Positions 16,834 to 25,415 of a stretch of DNA of 64,000 nucleotides are shown one piece after another. The translations under genes were made by a program, and so were the position numbers. Source of the DNA: Rubricoccus sp963708165. Lineage in GTDB: Bacteria > Bacteroidota > Rhodothermia > Rhodothermales > Rubricoccaceae. The stretch's first letter is position 1. Each line of letters starts with the position of its first letter. The notes below the pieces were generated by a model. It did no database searches, was not told where the DNA came from, and saw nothing but the letters and a program-made list of their open reading frames with translations. The DNA is taken from the NCBI GenBank assembly GCA_963708165.1, contig OY970187.1:930001-994000 (forward strand). Reading direction: 5' to 3'.

Positions 16834-16984
16834 AAAGCTGCCTCGCGCTCGCCTCTGGCGCTACAGTCTGTGTCGTTCATTCCGCAGTTCACCCCTCCCC
16901 TCGGGGAGGTGCCCGCGCCAGCGGGTGGAAGGGGTTTGCGCCACGTCACGCAGCGATCCCGCCAGAGGCTGCATTTTCGCGTAG

Positions 16985-17003
16985 GGGCGTATCGCATACG
17001 CCC
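16985..17003. repeat. Hairpin repeat GGGCGTA-N5-TACGCCC
   Basis: A 7-bp perfect stem with loop TCGCA in the gap between arsR and ogt. The same stem with a different loop occurs at 62948-62966, so this is a dispersed element. Palindromes containing GTAGGGGCGTA are known repeats in other phyla. Confidence 0.75.
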
Positions 17004-17073
17004 ACGGCACATGACCGCGGTGTCTCGCCAGAGGCCTCTGGCGGCGCATCGTACCTCGCGCGAGATTGATGCC

Positions 17074-17541
17074 ATGCTGTACTCCGTCGTCCCCACGCCC
17101 ATCGGCGACCTCCTCGCGCTCTCGACCGGCACGGCGCTAGCCGCGCTGGCCTTCGACGCTGCGCCCCCGCCAGAGGCCCGGCGCGATGACGACGCGCTCT
17201 CGGACGTACACGCTCAACTGGGCGCCTACTTCGCGGGCACGCTCTCCGCGTTCGACCTGCCTCTGGCGCCAGAGGCGACCGCATTTCAACGCGCGGTCTG
17301 GGACCAGCTTCTCGCCATTCCACACGGCGAGACGCGCTCCTATGGTGATCTCGCCAAAGCCATCGGGCAGCCTCTGGCGGCGCAGGCCGTCGGAGCGGCC
17401 AACGGGCAGAATCCTCTGGCGGTCGTCGTGCCGTGCCACCGCGTCATCGGCGCGGACGGATCGCTGACGGGCTACGCGGGCGGGTTACACCGCAAGCGCG
17501 CGTTGCTCGCGCTGGAATCGCGCCAGACCTCGCTGTTCTAA
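17074..17541 (+). CDS. ogt: Methylated-DNA-protein-cysteine S-methyltransferase
   Basis: 155-residue suicide repair enzyme that removes alkyl groups from O6-alkylguanine. The acceptor motif is VVVPCHRVIG, preceded by the DNA-contact helix region QRAVWDQLLAIPHGETRSYGDLAKAIG and followed by LTGYAGGLHRKRALL. It lacks the Ada N-terminal domains. ATG 17074 starts the domain (MLYSVVPTPIGDLLAL). Three motif copies lie in the coding sequence (PPPEARR, LPLAPEAT, QPLAAQA) without harming conserved blocks. Confidence 0.92.
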   Translation: MLYSVVPTPIGDLLALSTGTALAALAFDAAPPPEARRDDDALSDVHAQLGAYFAGTLSAFDLPLAPEATAFQRAVWDQLLAIPHGETRSYGDLAKAIGQPLAAQAVGAANGQNPLAVVVPCHRVIGADGSLTGYAGGLHRKRALLALESRQTSLF

Positions 17542-17596
17542 GCCTCTGGCGCCAGAGGCACTGGTCAGGATGGACGGACAGAGGGTGGACAGACAA

Positions 17597-17632
17597 ACGC
17601 CAGAGGCCAACTCGGAACGTGGCCTCTGGCGT
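17597..17632. terminator. Motif-built hairpin between convergent genes
   Basis: A 13-bp perfect inverted repeat (ACGCCAGAGGCCA at 17597-17609, TGGCCTCTGGCGT at 17620-17632) with a 10-base loop. It consists of two opposed motif copies plus flanking bases and lies between the 3' ends of ogt and pilB. It could act as a bidirectional terminator; there is no U-tract. Confidence 0.6.
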
Positions 17633-17640
17633 GAACTCTG

Positions 17641-17686
17641 CCCATCCCTCATCCCTGCGCGCAGCGCACATCCCCTATCCCTCCCT
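17641..17686. repeat. CATCCCTC-type tract at the pilB 3' end
   Basis: CCCATCCCTCATCCC and CATCCCCTATCCCTCCC flank a short GCGCGCAGCGC palindrome and run up to the pilB stop codon. This is the same family as at 6582, 12913, 22897 and 27198. Confidence 0.65.
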
Positions 17687-19568
17687 AGTGCTCGCCCGCG
17701 GTGACGCGCATCATCTCGCTCATGCTCGTGTCGCCACGCTTGACGAGTTCGCGGGCCGAGGCCTGAAGCGTGAGCATCCCCTCGCTGATCGCGAGGTCGC
17801 GGATGCCATCCTCGTCGATGGTGTCGCCAGCCTCCACGATGGCCTGGCGGATGGCGGGCGAGAAGTAGAGCGCCTCGGCGACGGCGCGACGGCCTTTGTA
17901 GCCGCGGCCCTTGCAGTTCGGGCAGGAGCCGCCGGCATTGGGCTCAAAAAAGGTCGTCTCCGCGATCTCCTCTTCGGTAAACCCGAGTTCGCGGGCCATG
18001 ATCAGATCCGGCTCTTCGTTCGTCTTTTTACAGTCCGGGCAGAGACCACGAATGAGCCGCTGCGCCACGATCAGGTTGATGGCGTACGCGATCAGGAAGG
18101 GCTCGAGGCCCATCTTGTACAGTCGCGAGACCGCCGAGGGCGCGTCGTTGGTGTGGAGCGTCGAGAACGTGAGGTGACCCGTGTTGGCGAGCTTGACGCC
18201 CAACTCAGCGGTGTCCTTGTCACGCATCTCACCCACCATGACCACGTCGGGGTCATGCCGCAGGATGGCGCGGAGCGCGCCTTCGAGCGACAGCTTGTGG
18301 CTCAGCTTGATCTGGCGCACGCCGGGAATGATGTACTCTACCGGGTCCTCCACCGTCAGCACGTTGATCTCTGGGACCACGACGTTGCTCAGCGCCGCGA
18401 CGAGCGTCGTGGACTTACCCGAACCGGTCGGTCCGGTGAGGATCACCATGCCATCCGGCTGGCGGATCGCCTTGTCGAACTGCTGGAGGGCGCCTTCCAA
18501 GAGGCCCAACTTGCTCAGGTCCGTGACCACCTTACGGTCGTCCAGAACACGAATAACGATCGACTCGGCGCGCAACTCCGGGTTAGCGTTCGCGATCGGC
18601 AGGATGCTGACACGGTAGCGAATCAGCGTGCCGTCGACTTTACGCTGGATGAACCCGTCCTGCGCCATGTCGCGCTCGAACCGGTCCACGTTGAGCGCGG
18701 AGTCTTTGATGACCGAGAGCAGCGCCTCCGGGTGGCCGCGGTCCTCGGTGTGCCAGTGCTGCAGGCGGCCGTCGGTGCGGAAGTGCACCTCGGTCTGCCG
18801 GTTCGCGTTGGGCCAGATGTGGATGTCACTCGCGCCCGTGCGCACGGACTCGACAAAGATGGCCTCCGCCAGGTTGACGAGCGAGGACCGCGCGATCTCG
18901 GCTTCGAGCGCGTCTTCGTCGACGAGCTTTTTGTCGCCGCTCTCGAACGAGACGCCAAAGTCAAAGTCTGCGCCGGAGTCCTCGGCGAGGCGCTCTAGGT
19001 ACTCGTTCTTGCGCGGAAACGCCTCCTCAATGACCTTGTCGACCGCCGTGGCGGGCGCGTAGCACAGCTCGAAGCGTTCCAGTTCCAGCGCGTTGACCGC
19101 CTTCTGGAGTTCGGGCCGCATCGGGTCTTCGGTGATGAAGACGAGCTTGAGAATGCCACTGGGTTGATCCTGCGCATAGGCATACGGCGCCGCACGCAGG
19201 TCGATGAGTTCATCCCGGAGCGTTTCCGGAAACGACTCCATCACCGTTTTGACAAACTCGGCCTCGGGCTCGCGCTCGGCGACAGGCGCGATGCGGAAGG
19301 CGTAGGTGGCTGCAGCCTGTGCGAACACAAGGTCACGGTCCACACCGCGCACATCGGCCAGGGCACGCCAGAGGGGCGTTCTGGAGCCCAGGGACTGCCG
19401 GGCGCGCTGCGCGTCGGTGACCTGCTCAGCGGTGGCGTGTCCGCGGCGCACAAGCGCTTGGACAACACGGTCCTGAACGTTTGGCCCTCCAGAGATGGCG
19501 GGCGTGCTCTCGCCAGAGGCTCCGTCTCCGCCGAGCGAGCGGGGAGTGCGGGTAAGGGCTGCCGGCAT
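17685..19568 (-). CDS. Type IV pilus / type II secretion assembly ATPase (PilB/GspE)
   Basis: 627 residues. An N-terminal MshE/GspE-N region is followed by the secretion ATPase core: Walker A GPTGSGKSTT (about residue 376), the Asp box TVEDPVEY, Walker B VVMVGEMRD, the His box GHLTFSTLHTND, and a CPDC...CPNC zinc-binding tetracysteine. It hydrolyses ATP in the cytoplasm to drive polymerisation of pilin or pseudopilin. The PilC-like gene lies 50 bp upstream on the same strand; no pilin or secretin gene is nearby. The coding region is almost free of the dispersed motif. It may serve a competence pilus (inference). Confidence 0.92.
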   Translation of the reverse strand: MPAALTRTPRSLGGDGASGESTPAISGGPNVQDRVVQALVRRGHATAEQVTDAQRARQSLGSRTPLWRALADVRGVDRDLVFAQAAATYAFRIAPVAEREPEAEFVKTVMESFPETLRDELIDLRAAPYAYAQDQPSGILKLVFITEDPMRPELQKAVNALELERFELCYAPATAVDKVIEEAFPRKNEYLERLAEDSGADFDFGVSFESGDKKLVDEDALEAEIARSSLVNLAEAIFVESVRTGASDIHIWPNANRQTEVHFRTDGRLQHWHTEDRGHPEALLSVIKDSALNVDRFERDMAQDGFIQRKVDGTLIRYRVSILPIANANPELRAESIVIRVLDDRKVVTDLSKLGLLEGALQQFDKAIRQPDGMVILTGPTGSGKSTTLVAALSNVVVPEINVLTVEDPVEYIIPGVRQIKLSHKLSLEGALRAILRHDPDVVMVGEMRDKDTAELGVKLANTGHLTFSTLHTNDAPSAVSRLYKMGLEPFLIAYAINLIVAQRLIRGLCPDCKKTNEEPDLIMARELGFTEEEIAETTFFEPNAGGSCPNCKGRGYKGRRAVAEALYFSPAIRQAIVEAGDTIDEDGIRDLAISEGMLTLQASARELVKRGDTSMSEMMRVTAGEH

Positions 19569-19618
19569 AACGAACGAAGTGGTAGGAGAAAGGCTGGTCG
19601 GAGGACTGGGGCGGCAGA

Positions 19619-20977
19619 TCAGCCGCCCATGCCCATCATGTCGTTAGCGGACGGACGAATCATCGCGGTCTCGGCGGATAGCACCGTGAGGAACGCGACC
19701 ATGAGGCCGATAAAGAGACCCACGAACGTCTGGATCGTCTCGACAGCCGTCTTGAGTTTGAGTGTCGTCTCGCGCTCGTAGTAGTCCGCCATCTGCTGAG
19801 CGGACTTGCGCACGGCGCCCGTCTCGGCGCCGGTTTTGAAGCGCGACAGCGCCATCGGCGTGAACACGCCTGCGGCGTCCATCGAGCGGACCAGATCGGC
19901 ACCCTGGCCCATCATCATGGGAATGGTGACGGTCTTGATGCGGTGCTCCATGTACGGGTTGCCGCACGCCTCGGCAGCCACCTTGATGACTTCTAGGTTC
20001 TCGCCGGAGCCACTGTAGAGGATCGCGAAGACGCGGCTGAAGACCTCGATGTTGAGCTTGTGGAGCAGGCTGCCGATGACCGGAATGCGGATCATGTACT
20101 TCGACATCTGCATCTGCCCCTTAGGCGTGCGGAAGTACGCAAAGAGGGCCGCTGCGATGGCCAGAAAGCCGACGATGAGCAGCCCCATGTACTTGTCCAG
20201 GAACGCGCTCATGGCGAGCGAGAACGTGGTCAGCGGTGGGAGCTCCAGGTTGTCGAAGTTGGCAAAGAGGCCTGCCGTCTGCGGCACGATGTACCACACG
20301 TACCAGATGAACACGCCGATGGTGGCGAGAATGGTCATCATCGGCGAGATGAGGGCGCTCTTGATGCTCTTGCGGAACTCGTCTTTGCGCTCCATAAAGC
20401 GGGCGGTGGCCTCGTAGATCTCGGCCATGTTGCCGGACTGCGAGGCCACGCCGAGCATGTAGGCGGTGAACTTGCCCAGCTTGTCCTCGTGCTTCATAAA
20501 GGCCTGCTTGGCCTCCATGCCGCTCTTGAGGTCGGAGTTGATGTCGCGCAGCACCTGCTTGAGGCTGGCCGACGAGATGTCGGACATGAGCAGCGTCATG
20601 ACCTCGTTGAAGGGCATCTTCTCCATCAGCAGGTTCGACGCGAGGCGCACGAACATGATGACGTCGCCTGTGGGCGGCTTGCGGTTGAGGCTGAAGAGCT
20701 CTTTGTTGACCGAGACGACTTCCAGGCCCATGCGGGCGAGCGCGCTGCGGATCTCGTCCTCGGCGTAGGCTTTCTGCGAGCCCTTGACGACCTTGCCGGA
20801 CGGGTGCTTCACTTTGTAGTGAAACATCAGGCGCTTCTCCAGCTCCTGGAGTTGGAAGGCGTGCTTCTCAGAAAGGCTCTTCACCTTCTGCTGCGCCGCC
20901 CTGCGGTTGGGCGCGTAGACAGTGCCCGAGACGGACTTGCCGCTGGCGGCGGTGCCGGAGAATCGGAATTCGGCCAT
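19619..20977 (-). CDS. Pilus/type II secretion inner-membrane platform protein (PilC/GspF)
   Basis: 452 residues. Two T2SSF repeats are seen (FVRLASNLLMEKMPFNEVMTLL and FSRVFAILYSGSGENLEVIKVAA) with the usual three membrane segments (ILATIGVFIWYVWYIV, LIVGFLAIAAALFAYF and the C-terminal FVGLFIGLMVAFLTVL). It forms the inner-membrane base with which the ATPase works. The N-terminal ~65 residues carry an additional small domain (FRFSGTAASGKSVSGTVYAPNR). ATG 20977 starts this domain. The pair is probably one operon, with no motif copy within this gene. Confidence 0.92.
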   Translation of the reverse strand: MAEFRFSGTAASGKSVSGTVYAPNRRAAQQKVKSLSEKHAFQLQELEKRLMFHYKVKHPSGKVVKGSQKAYAEDEIRSALARMGLEVVSVNKELFSLNRKPPTGDVIMFVRLASNLLMEKMPFNEVMTLLMSDISSASLKQVLRDINSDLKSGMEAKQAFMKHEDKLGKFTAYMLGVASQSGNMAEIYEATARFMERKDEFRKSIKSALISPMMTILATIGVFIWYVWYIVPQTAGLFANFDNLELPPLTTFSLAMSAFLDKYMGLLIVGFLAIAAALFAYFRTPKGQMQMSKYMIRIPVIGSLLHKLNIEVFSRVFAILYSGSGENLEVIKVAAEACGNPYMEHRIKTVTIPMMMGQGADLVRSMDAAGVFTPMALSRFKTGAETGAVRKSAQQMADYYERETTLKLKTAVETIQTFVGLFIGLMVAFLTVLSAETAMIRPSANDMMGMGG

Positions 20978-21267
20978 GGTGTAGGCGGTGCGGGATGTTT
21001 GCCGATTCTGTATCGGCCGGAACGCGCTTGGGCCTAAGTCGAGAGTCTGGGTTTTTCGTAGCGCACGCACGGAGCGCCGCCAGAGGCTCAGGCCGCCGGG
21101 GCCTCTGGCGGGGCGCACTCCAACGGCGCCGCGCGAGCGCGGCGTGCACCGTGGGCGCCAGAAGCGCTGGGCGTCGCGCGGGCGTGACAACAGACACAGC
21201 CGAACGCCAGAGGCTTCGGCTCGGACCGTCAGGCTCCGATACATGGAGGCCTCTCCCCTGGCGTCTC

Positions 21268-21504
21268 GTGCGACTCGCGTTTCTTTTGGTTCTGGCTCTC
21301 GTCGCGGTTGGCGTGGCGCGCGGCGACTTCGCCTCTGGCGAGGCGCGGAGCAAAGACGTGCCGCTCTCCACTTTTACAGCCGACTCGCTCGCGGCCGATA
21401 CCACGCGCACGCCAGAAGCCTCTGGCGGCGCAGCATCCACGCGACCGTTGACACGGCTCCGTCTTCGCCTCGCGCCAGAGGCGAACCCATCGCTCTTGCC
21501 ATGA
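21268..21504 (+). CDS. Small membrane or secreted protein, probable GTG start
   Basis: 78 residues from GTG 21268: a hydrophobic segment at once (VRLAFLLVLALVAVGVARG) and then a Ser/Thr/Ala-rich tail largely encoded by motif copies (DFASGEARSK, TPEASGGAAS, LRLAPEANP). The stop overlaps the ATG of the next lipoprotein gene by four bases (ATGA), which argues that it is translated. The start is inferred from the hydrophobic segment and no convincing ribosome-binding site is seen. Function unknown. Confidence 0.4.
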   Translation: MRLAFLLVLALVAVGVARGDFASGEARSKDVPLSTFTADSLAADTTRTPEASGGAASTRPLTRLRLRLAPEANPSLLP

Positions 21505-21956
21505 AGCTCGCTGCCCTCGTATGTCTTCTCGCCCTTGCTGGCTGTGGTGATAGCTACGTCTACACCAATGGAGACTGGTCGGACCCGACGCCCGAGATGC
21601 AGAAAACGCTAGACCGTCTGGAGCGCGGCGCCGCCAGCGGCGACGACGGAGATGCGTGGCTGCTCGTCTATCTGCGCGACTGGAACGGCGGCGACAGGCC
21701 TCTGGCGCTGGAGAACTTCCGCGCCCTGGCAGAGGACGGGAACGCGAGCGCCGCGCACTTCATGGCGAGCTACCACTCCGGCGACGAGCTAGGCGGCGAG
21801 AAGAACCTGGCTGAGGCCGCGCGCTGGCTGCGCATCGCAGCGGAGAATGGCAGTGAGGAGGCCGCGGCGCAGCTCGCCCACTACGACGCGTTTCTCGCCT
21901 CTGACGGCTCGCCAGAGGCGGACTCCCTGAGAGCCACTTCGCCTGCTTCTAGATAA
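21501..21956 (+). CDS. Lipoprotein with Sel1-like repeats
   Basis: 151 residues. The lipobox LALAGCG puts the acylated Cys at about residue 15. The mature part shows Sel1/TPR-like helical pairs (ALENFRALAEDGNASAAHFMAS and NLAEAARWLRIAAENGSEEAAAQLAHY). Such repeats serve as protein-interaction scaffolds. Its last codons overlap by 8 bp the 3' end of the convergent uppP gene. Confidence 0.8.
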   Translation: MKLAALVCLLALAGCGDSYVYTNGDWSDPTPEMQKTLDRLERGAASGDDGDAWLLVYLRDWNGGDRPLALENFRALAEDGNASAAHFMASYHSGDELGGEKNLAEAARWLRIAAENGSEEAAAQLAHYDAFLASDGSPEADSLRATSPASR

Positions 21957-22851
21957 AGATCAGTCCCAGCACGCCCACGAGGTAGCAGTAGCCCGCAAAC
22001 CAGATCAGGTCGCCGCGCTGCACAAACGCGATGACGACTTTGATGGCCCAGATGCCTGCCAGGAACGCGACGAGCGTGCCCAGCGCCAGAGGCAGCACGC
22101 CGAGAGCCGTCCCCTGCTCGAAGAGGTCGAGCGTCTTGAGCAGCGTCGCGCCGACGATGACGGGGAGCGACATCAGGAACGAGAAGTCGGCGGCCTCCTT
22201 GCGGTCCACGTTGAGGTAGATCGCGGTGCAAATCGTGCTACCGGAGCGCGAGATGCCGGGGATGAGCGCCATCGACTGCGCGATGCCGACCAAGAGCGTC
22301 TTGAGCGGCCCGAAGTGGCCCGTCGGGTTGGGTCGGAGGCGCGTGAGCAGCAGGACCGTTCCGGTCACCAAGAGCATTCCGCAGACGAGGCGCGGGTTGG
22401 AGAACGCGTCCTGCAGCGTGTCCTTGAACAGCACGTAGACGATGCCGGTCGGGATCATCGTGAGCAGGATGTAGAGCGCGAGGCGCGTGCTGGGGATGGG
22501 GCCTCTGGCGCCGCCGGTCTCGTCGCTGAACTCCTCCGCCAGAGGCTCGTCGGGCATCCGCTCGATGGGGCCACCTTTGATGGCCTGCACGATGCTGCTC
22601 GGGTTCTTGAGCGCCTGCACGAGGTCTGTGAGGATGGTCCAGATCCTCTGGCGGTAGACTGTCACGATGGAGAGCACCGTTCCAAAGTGGACGAAGACCT
22701 CGAAGGCGATGTCGGCCTCGCCGTTGGCGTAGCGCGGCACGTCGATGCCCAGGAAGTGCTGCCCCAGGACGAGGTGGCCGGAGGACGAGATGGGCAGGAA
22801 CTCGGCGATCCCTTGCAGGAGTCCGAGGATGACGGCTTGCCACCAGAGCAT
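21949..22851 (-). CDS. uppP: Undecaprenyl-diphosphatase (UppP/BacA)
   Basis: 300-residue polytopic inner-membrane enzyme that dephosphorylates undecaprenyl pyrophosphate to recycle the carrier for cell-wall synthesis. Diagnostic segments are GIAEFLPISSSGHLVLG (catalytic Glu/Ser region) and ALIPGISRSGSTI (catalytic Arg loop). A hydrophilic insertion in the middle (LAEEFSDETGGARGPIPS) contains a motif copy. It is longer than the E. coli enzyme (273) mainly because of this insertion. It is convergent with the Sel1 lipoprotein. Confidence 0.93.
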   Translation of the reverse strand: MLWWQAVILGLLQGIAEFLPISSSGHLVLGQHFLGIDVPRYANGEADIAFEVFVHFGTVLSIVTVYRQRIWTILTDLVQALKNPSSIVQAIKGGPIERMPDEPLAEEFSDETGGARGPIPSTRLALYILLTMIPTGIVYVLFKDTLQDAFSNPRLVCGMLLVTGTVLLLTRLRPNPTGHFGPLKTLLVGIAQSMALIPGISRSGSTICTAIYLNVDRKEAADFSFLMSLPVIVGATLLKTLDLFEQGTALGVLPLALGTLVAFLAGIWAIKVVIAFVQRGDLIWFAGYCYLVGVLGLIFI

Positions 22852-22896
22852 GGCGCGGTGCGGGCGTGAGGGGCCACGAAGCTAGCCTCTGGCGTG

Positions 22897-22929
22897 TGGA
22901 GGGATGGGGGATGCGGGATGGAGGGAGGG
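22897..22929. repeat. GGGATG-type tract upstream of uppP
   Basis: Irregular copies of GGAGGGATGGGGGATGCGGGATGGAGGGAGGG between the rqcH 3' end and the uppP start, flanked by motif copies on both sides. Confidence 0.65.
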
Positions 22930-22962
22930 CAGCGCGGCCTCCCGGGCCTCTGGCGCCAGAGG

Positions 22963-24699
22963 CTAGAGCACCGCAGGTTCCACGAGCAGCACGTCCTCGC
23001 GGTCCACGCGCACGAGCCCCGGCTTGCCGCCTTTGATGGGCCGGACGTACTTGCGCTCGGTCACCTGGACGGGCACCTGGCTCTGCGTCTTGGCGGTCGA
23101 GAAGCGCGCCGCCAGGCGGGCGGCCTGGCCGACAGCCTCTGGCGGGATCTGCACCGTTCGCGCGCCGCGCTTGATGACGACGTGGCTGCCGGGCACGCCG
23201 CGGGCGTGGAGCCACAGATCGTGCGGGCTCGCGACGCGCGTGGTGAGGTGCGCGTTGCCTCTGGCGTGCTTGCCGACGAGCGCTTCGAAGCCGCCGGGGA
23301 GCGGGAAGCGGTGGAACGGCTCGGAGGTCTCGCCGCGCGCCTCGGGACGGAGCACGCGTGCCAGCGTGGCGTCCTCGGCTTCCAGAAGCGTGCGCAGTTC
23401 GTCGAGCGTGGCGGTGGCGCGGAGCCGCGCGAGCAGGTCTTGCAGTTCCTCGGCCTCAGAATGGGCGGACTCCCAGCGGCCTTCGGCCTCCTCGCGCGAG
23501 CGGCGCGTGCGGCGCGCCTTGTCGTAGTAGCGCTCGGCGTTTTCGATGGCGCTTAGCGCTGGGTCCAGCGGGATCGTGACGGTCTCGCTGGGGTCTCCCA
23601 TGATATCAGGGAGCGCGATCTCTTCGCGGCCGGGGCCTTCGCCAGAGGCCTGGGCCATGAGCAGGTGGCCCCACGCTTCGTAGCCGTCGGCGCGCGAAGG
23701 CTGGGAGAGTTCGTCCAGCATCGCGTCCGCACTGCGCTGGCGTTTGGCCGTCAATCGCGCCAGAGGCTTCTCGACCGGCGCGTAGAGCGAGCGGTAGTGG
23801 CGGCTGCCCAGCGTGCGGCGCGCGAAGACGGACGCGGCGCGGTCGAAGCTCTCGAACGCCTCCAGCGTCCAGTCCTCTGGCGGGTGGGCGAGCGGCGCAG
23901 GCAGCAGCGCTTCGGGAAGTCCGTCCTCTGGCGTGCCGCGCCACGCGATGTGCGGTGTGGGCTGCGCGAGGTCCTCCAGCACGGACTGCACGCCGCGCCA
24001 GAGGCCCTCGGGCGGGATCGCCTCTGGCGCCATGTCGGGGTCGAGCCCGGCGCGGCGGCAGGCATCGGCCGCCAGAGGCGCAGAGATCAGCGGGACAGCA
24101 GCACCGACGGCCTGGGACAACCTCTTGCGGGGTCGCCAGCGGCTCGCCAAGGCCTCTGGCGTCTCGGGGTGTGGCGCGGGTCGCGTGGTGGGCACTTCCA
24201 GCTCGTCGCCCAGAAAGACGGCGATGGGGACGCCGGTGCGGAGCAGAAACGCGTTGGGACGCGGGCCGAACAGGCGTACCCAGAGGTGCAGCCCGCCGTC
24301 GAAGTGGAGAACGAGGAAGCGGTCGCGCTCGGGCGTGCGCACGGCTTCGAGTGTGCGGCCGACGAGCTCGGGCAGTACGTCGGTGGTGTTGCGCCGCTGG
24401 CGTCCGCCGCCGGGCTGGCGCCAGACCATCGGGAGGCCGCCGTCGCAGAGCGCGCGGAAGGCATCGGTGGTTTGAGTTCCGGGTTCCGGGTGGGCTTCGC
24501 CGGCCTGGCGGCTCCGAGATCCGGGTTCTTCGCCAGAGGCTCCCTCTTGCCCCTTGTCCCTTCCCTCTTCCCCGCCAGAGGCCAGTTGCAGCGCGAGCGT
24601 GAGTTCGCTCGGGCTCTGCGTCCACGCGCCGGTAACGGTGGCGCCGCGCCAGCGGGCGTGCCACTCGCGGGCGAGGGCGTGGAGCGTGGGGAAGTCCAT
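22963..24699 (-). CDS. rqcH: NFACT-family ribosome quality control protein (RqcH)
   Basis: 578 residues. The NFACT-N start is MDFPTLHALAREWHARWRGATVTG; coiled-coil helices occupy about residues 365-430 (ENAERYYDKARRTRRSREEAEG); the C-terminal NFACT-R domain has FEALVGKHARGNAHLTT and DLWLHARGVPGSHVVIK. Bacterial RqcH binds the split 50S-peptidyl-tRNA complex and adds C-terminal Ala tails. Residues about 35-80 are a hydrophilic insertion written by low-complexity DNA (GGGTTCC and CCCTTCC words plus motif copies). The frame is open upstream into a different gene, so ATG 24699 is preferred. Confidence 0.88.
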   Translation of the reverse strand: MDFPTLHALAREWHARWRGATVTGAWTQSPSELTLALQLASGGEEGRDKGQEGASGEEPGSRSRQAGEAHPEPGTQTTDAFRALCDGGLPMVWRQPGGGRQRRNTTDVLPELVGRTLEAVRTPERDRFLVLHFDGGLHLWVRLFGPRPNAFLLRTGVPIAVFLGDELEVPTTRPAPHPETPEALASRWRPRKRLSQAVGAAVPLISAPLAADACRRAGLDPDMAPEAIPPEGLWRGVQSVLEDLAQPTPHIAWRGTPEDGLPEALLPAPLAHPPEDWTLEAFESFDRAASVFARRTLGSRHYRSLYAPVEKPLARLTAKRQRSADAMLDELSQPSRADGYEAWGHLLMAQASGEGPGREEIALPDIMGDPSETVTIPLDPALSAIENAERYYDKARRTRRSREEAEGRWESAHSEAEELQDLLARLRATATLDELRTLLEAEDATLARVLRPEARGETSEPFHRFPLPGGFEALVGKHARGNAHLTTRVASPHDLWLHARGVPGSHVVIKRGARTVQIPPEAVGQAARLAARFSTAKTQSQVPVQVTERKYVRPIKGGKPGLVRVDREDVLLVEPAVL

Positions 24700-24770
24700 G
24701 GGCGGCGGGGGCGTCGCCCAAGATCGCCTCTGGCGGGAGGCCAATGGGACAGGGCCTCTGGCGCCAGAGG

Positions 24771-25281
24771 CTAGCGGCCGAGCGTGAGGTCGCGCAGGCT
24801 CAGCGTACCAGAGCCGCAGGAGCAGCTCGCCCGAGGGCCCGTCTTGCGCCAAGATCGTGCGCGAGGCGAACGGGCCGGCCTGGAGGAGCGGAATGCGAGG
24901 CCTCGCGCAGACAATGACGCATCCCAGCGTGAAGTCGGGCACCAGGTCGGCGTTCACCCTCGTCGTCTCGCCAGGTAATACGGCGACGCTGGCAACGCGC
25001 TCGCGCTCGAAGCCGATGAACGCAAACTCCAGCGCGTACTCACCCACGGGCACGTTCAACATCGTGTAGCAGCCGTCGATGTCGGTAGCCGCGCCGCGCA
25101 CGGTGCCCACGAGCACCACGTTGGCAGCAGGCAATCCCTCGCCGCTCTCCACGTCTGTCACGCAGCCAGCGACAGTGCCGGTCTCGCCAGAGGCGGCCTC
25201 TGGCGCCTGCGCAAAGGCGGGCGCTGCGAAAGCGAGAAGGGCCGCGGCGAGGATGAGGCGCATCGTTTTGAAAAGATCCAT
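24771..25281 (-). CDS. Secreted protein with carboxypeptidase-regulatory-like domain, frame break near the end
   Basis: Signal peptide (MRLILAAALLAFAAPAFAQ) followed by a CarboxypepD_reg-like beta domain (AGCVTDVESGEGLPAANVVLVGT, GCYTMLNVPVGEYALEFAFIGF) of the kind used in TonB-linked and surface proteins of Bacteroidota relatives. As read, the frame runs into rqcH. In the frame one base away it ends LSLRDLTLGR with TAG at 24773-24771, just before a motif pair, which fits the local habit of genes ending at the motif. The break is near 24810. The start is ATG 25281 or the in-frame ATG 25263. Confidence 0.7.
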
Positions 25282-25415
25282 GTCGAGAGAATGGGCACGC
25301 CAACGTAGGCCTCCAAATCCTTCGCGCGAAAGACCATGCGACGTGCCCACGCGCCAGCCCGAAGCGAAGCCTCTGGCGAGAACGAGCTACGCCAGAGGCT
25401 CCATGCCAGAGGCCG

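Noticed and set aside
21245..21504. A longer product of about 170 residues starting upstream of 21000
   Set aside because: The upstream part overlaps the pilC start region and is Arg-rich shadow; only the part after the GTG at 21268 has protein-like features.
22963..25350. A 795-residue protein joining a secreted CarboxypepD-like domain to RqcH
   Set aside because: A signal peptide on a cytosolic ribosome factor is implausible, and the first part has a natural stop (TAG 24773-24771) one frame away.
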